A DNA stretch of 6,202 bases from CAZEVY01 sp964515555 (GTDB lineage Bacteria > Acidobacteriota > Terriglobia > Bryobacterales > Bryobacteraceae), in the NCBI GenBank assembly GCA_964515555.1, contig CAZEVY010000169.1, forward strand, positions 1 through 6,202. Reading direction: 5' to 3'. The position numbers were made by a program, and so were the translations under genes. Below are positions 5,501 to 6,202 of this stretch, piece by piece (positions within the stretch are counted from its first letter, which is position 1; the number at the start of each line of letters is the position of its first letter). The notes beneath the pieces were generated by a model. That model was given only the letters and a program-made list of their open reading frames with translations. It made no database searches and was not told the DNA's origin.

Positions 5501-6202
5501 GACCTCGAGAATCGTCGACGCCACGGTCTGGGAGAAGGAAGCCGTCGTACCCGCCGGGGGCGCGTTGATCGTCAGGCGGTACGTCGCCGTCTGATTGCGG
5601 TTGTTCTGAACGAAGACCGCGAAGGTGCGCTGCACCGGCGTCGAGTTCTTCAACAGGGGCTTGGAGTTCTCGCGGAAGGCGACCACCAGGCCTTCGGTGA
5701 CCCGCGATGTGTAAATGTTCTGATTTCGCGTGCCGGCGTGACCGACCACGCAGGCGGGCTTCGGCTGCGTGGGATCGTACAGACTGATGCCGCCGGTCGA
5801 GGCCACTGGCGTGTAAAGCGTCCAGTCCTGGGCGCATCCGGTTGGACCGCAGATTACGGGTGGCGGCCGCACGTCGCGGTTGTCGGTCCAGGTGGTATGA
5901 AAGACCGCGGCATTCGCGGTGGACGTATTCCACACCCAGTTCCCGCTGGAGTCCTGAGTGAAATCGAGCCCCGCCACGTCGATGTAGTCGCCGATGAATC
6001 CGAGCTTGCCCTTGTTGAACATCGGCAGGTTGGGCGGGTTGAATTGCATCTGCTCGATGCGGGTCTGGCCGGGGCGGCTTCCGTACTTGTATTGCGACAC
6101 CTGAACCGAGGGGAACGAGGGTGTCGCGTTGCCGGCCGTGTTCACCAGGGCCATGCGAACGTCGACGGTCTGGCGCACCAGCAGTCCGGCGTCGGAGACG
6201 AC
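2588..6202 (-). CDS. Giant modular secreted protein: sialidase-like part, NPDIT pentapeptide array, Ig-like domains, PxKF C-terminus (5' partial)
   Basis: The frame is open from the right edge to TAA at 2588-2590, giving 1204 visible residues. The GTG at 6176-6178 is probably internal, because the open frame continues upstream (VVSDAGLL) and cuts into a folded region. In order: the end of a sialidase/BNR-propeller-like region (1-172; GDYIDV 71-76, WTDNRDVR), a beta-sandwich (about 191-280), 23 pentapeptides (281-395), a domain with six Cys in 19 residues (432-450), a He_PIG Ig domain (552-635), another Ig-like stretch (about 636-751), four Ig-like repeats (752-1068) and a PxKF-type domain (1072-1204). 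Composition is rich in Thr, Asn, Gly, Val and Pro, with many Cys, as expected for an exported, disulfide-bearing surface or extracellular protein. Any signal peptide would lie outside the window. No sortase motif or C-terminal membrane anchor is seen. Catalytic activity cannot be judged; adhesion or glycan binding is inference. Confidence 0.88.
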   Translation of the reverse strand, partial: VVSDAGLLVRQTVDVRMALVNTAGNATPSFPSVQVSQYKYGSRPGQTRIEQMQFNPPNLPMFNKGKLGFIGDYIDVAGLDFTQDSSGNWVWNTSTANAAVFHTTWTDNRDVRPPPVICGPTGCAQDWTLYTPVASTGGISLYDPTQPKPACVVGHAGTRNQNIYTSRVTEGLVVAFRENSKPLLKNSTPVQRTFAVFVQNNRNQTATYRLTINAPPAGTTASFSQTVASTILEVEIPRKSTIARNVFVNSNQARPKITVTVVEFAGGVPVAGGLQSTATVNPDITNPDITNPDITNPDITNPDITNPDITNPDITNAEIYNPTVTNPDITNPDITSPLVTNPDITNPDITNPDITNPDITNILVTNPDITNPDITNPDITNPDITNPDITNPDISNLSANGGATDFTWKVTNKGNTTVSFNGRMFQQKTALCCPAGCPGGVNCPATCYKCQVVLRRTYPTPVVSGCSLGVEVQNLTAASVPNPAFVTPDTIGNFDNSPLPTNTTMALGPGEAGRLTLRVIGLVTSTPPINLVQPAAVAAGTPFVSLTIYTIELPPALVGVPYNATITSVGGVGPTRAWSLYTGILPPGLTLNPATGVISGTPTATGTSDFGVQVLDSPTPPVQPHVDRQLLSITVNELRVTGVTAHKLGSPGVTTVKAGDSIAVNATVVANGGTATAVSTNLTVNAGGATVLCGAASPASATIAGGGFQIFTYTCGPVSGNGTATFSVSTTGTIGTLPITSPAIVSNGVLVDSTAPSLTATVTANGLPYTPGTWTKYSVNVAFACSDGGSGVAPGDPTGSTTFTTNTTAAGVSATGNCSDNAGNASSLVVSNILIDKDAPVIVFGAATPPANAAGWNNTNVSIPYTIADPLSGVPSGGGTLILSTEGVAVSGVVNATDAAGNSASLTSPVFKIDKTAPGGSFSKAPAANAAGWNKTAVLVTFACTDGLSGVATTPAAINLTSQGANQAAGGTCVDVAGNGTVVNATPTSIDLTSPTINAVTPAPGAVYPVNTNITTSYSCADALSGIASCTGTAPSGVSLSISQVGPLTFVVTATDVAGNSTVTTINYGGGYQFTGFLSPLVALGPATSPTVTPGSSNFGQALPLKWQLKDGTGAFVARDLTTLVKLTAIRNSTCVGVPAAGSPSFVLYNPTSGATGGSTFRYTNSNDQYIFNWETSVVGQAACYNVELELKDGSKRATIIRLQ
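2591..2989 (-). other. PxKF-type C-terminal domain
   Basis: Residues 1072-1204 start YQFTGFLSPL, contain LPLKWQLKDGTG (the PLKW core is coded at 2882-2893) and end with QYIFNWET, a Cys-containing CYNVELELKDGS, and the stop. This matches the terminal PxKF module (F-x-GF...PxK[FW]xLxD...Y-x-W-x-T...C-x-L/V) found at the extreme C-terminus of many secreted multidomain bacterial proteins. Here the aromatic residue is Trp instead of Phe. Its role is not established. The two Cys, in STCVG and AACYN, probably pair. Confidence 0.8.
2999..3949 (-). repeat. Four tandem Ig-like domains with SGV and AGN signatures
   Basis: Four protein repeats of 84, 78, 77 and 78 residues at 3698-3949, 3464-3697, 3233-3463 and 2999-3232. 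Each opens with D-x-T/D-A/S-P and carries (C/A)xDxxSG(V/I) in the middle. Each has xDxAGN near the end, and the first three close on (I/K)ID or KI before the next D. Repeats 2 and 3 also share PxANAAGWN. This is the bacterial Ig-like repeat of the kind often strung along surface proteins. Cys pairs are present in repeats 1 and 3, absent from repeat 2 and rearranged in repeat 4. Confidence 0.88.
4298..4549 (-). other. Putative Ig domain (He_PIG type)
   Basis: Residues 552-635 begin ELPPALVGVPYNATIT and carry the hallmark LPPGLTLNPATGVISGTPT, followed by DFGVQVLD and a closing strand SITV. This is the textbook pattern of the He_PIG (putative Ig, cadherin-like) family, a beta-sandwich module common in large bacterial surface proteins. 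It acts as a structural or adhesive spacer rather than an enzyme. Confidence 0.9.
4853..4909 (-). other. Dense cysteine cluster (six Cys in 19 residues)
   Basis: Residues 432-450 of the modular protein read CCPAGCPGGVNCPATCYKC, with spacing C-C-x3-C-x4-C-x3-C-x2-C. The cluster sits in a loop between two strand-like segments (NTTVSFNGRMFQQK and QVVLRRTYPTP) of an otherwise Ig-like domain just after the pentapeptide array. In an exported protein a compact disulfide knot is likely. A metal site is possible because of the final CxxC-like pairs. No named family is recognised. Confidence 0.6.
5018..5362 (-). repeat. 23-unit tandem 15-bp repeat encoding NPDIT pentapeptides
   Basis: There are exactly 23 contiguous in-frame 15-bp units, with no indel or spacer. 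In protein order: seven NPDIT, NAEIY, NPTVT, two NPDIT, SPLVT, four NPDIT, NILVT, five NPDIT, and a final NPDIS. Eighteen units are exact. The codons vary synonymously (AAC/AAT, CCG/CCC/CCA, GAC/GAT, ACC/ACG), while Ile is always ATC. The array joins a beta-sandwich upstream to the Cys-cluster domain downstream. The pattern P-D-I-T-N fits the pentapeptide-repeat rule of D/N before a central aliphatic residue, followed by S/T, but has Pro where Ala is usual. A rigid stalk or solenoid is plausible. The fold is inferred, not shown. Confidence 0.95.
5687..6202 (-). other. C-terminal part of a sialidase/BNR-propeller-like region
   Basis: The visible N-terminal residues include FIGDYIDVAGL (5975-5992 codes GDYIDV), then WTDNRDVRPPP, and NQNIYTSRVTEGL at the end. 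The run of GDY, a hydrophobic strand and WTDNRD is typical of the last blades of sialidase-like (BNR/Asp-box family) propellers in large secreted bacterial proteins. The earlier blades and any catalytic Arg triad, Tyr or Asp lie outside the window. Such domains are often non-enzymatic in Acidobacteriota, so sialidase activity should not be assumed. Two Cys, in CGPTGC, may form a local disulfide. Confidence 0.6.

Noticed and set aside
4878..5594. Plus-strand open frames rich in VMSGL repeats, resembling a hydrophobic membrane protein
   Set aside because: They are the antisense of the NPDIT array. A 15-bp period keeps all frames open, and the minus frame alone continues into recognisable domains.
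6176..6178. GTG as the true start of the modular protein
   Set aside because: The frame stays open to the right edge, the start would cut into a propeller-like region, and no signal peptide follows it.

Overview
This GC-rich window looks like a chromosomal segment from a soil- or sediment-type bacterium, most likely an Acidobacteriota member of the Solibacter/Bryobacter kind. The assignment rests on style, not a marker gene. A Hanks-type kinase fused through a transmembrane helix to a TolB-like domain and a long TPR tail is very common in that group. So are very long secreted proteins built from Ig-like modules. Planctomycetes or Myxococcota cannot be excluded.

Layout: two large genes converge on a short intergenic region, and both are cut by the window edges. 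The plus-strand gene (2-2398) encodes the back half of a serine/threonine protein kinase. In order it has the end of the kinase C-lobe, a Pro-rich linker, one membrane helix, a TolB-like domain and a TPR-rich C-terminal region. The minus-strand gene (2588-6202) encodes 1204 visible residues of a huge, probably secreted, modular protein. It begins inside a sialidase/BNR-propeller-like region. A beta-sandwich follows, then 23 tandem NPDIT-type pentapeptides, a domain with a dense cysteine cluster, a putative Ig (He_PIG) domain, another Ig-like stretch, four Ig-like repeats with SGV and AGN signatures, and a PxKF-type C-terminal domain.

The 189-bp gap between the stop codons (2399-2587) holds a decayed second copy of the last ~125 bp of the kinase gene. 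That copy ends in a perfect 9-bp GC hairpin which could terminate both converging transcripts. No tRNA, rRNA, insertion sequence, CRISPR array or promoter is visible. Both gene starts lie outside the window, so their promoters cannot be assessed.

The most unusual element is the NPDIT array. It is perfect at the protein level with a strict 5-residue period, but its codons vary synonymously, which points to selection on the protein. Its pattern resembles the pentapeptide-repeat (A[D/N]LXX) rule, with Pro in place of Ala. Other notable points are the relic kinase tail, a possible DFG-to-DFC change at the first codon, and patterned gain and loss of cysteines among the Ig repeats. Nothing shows that the two genes work together. 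Convergent orientation argues against an operon.
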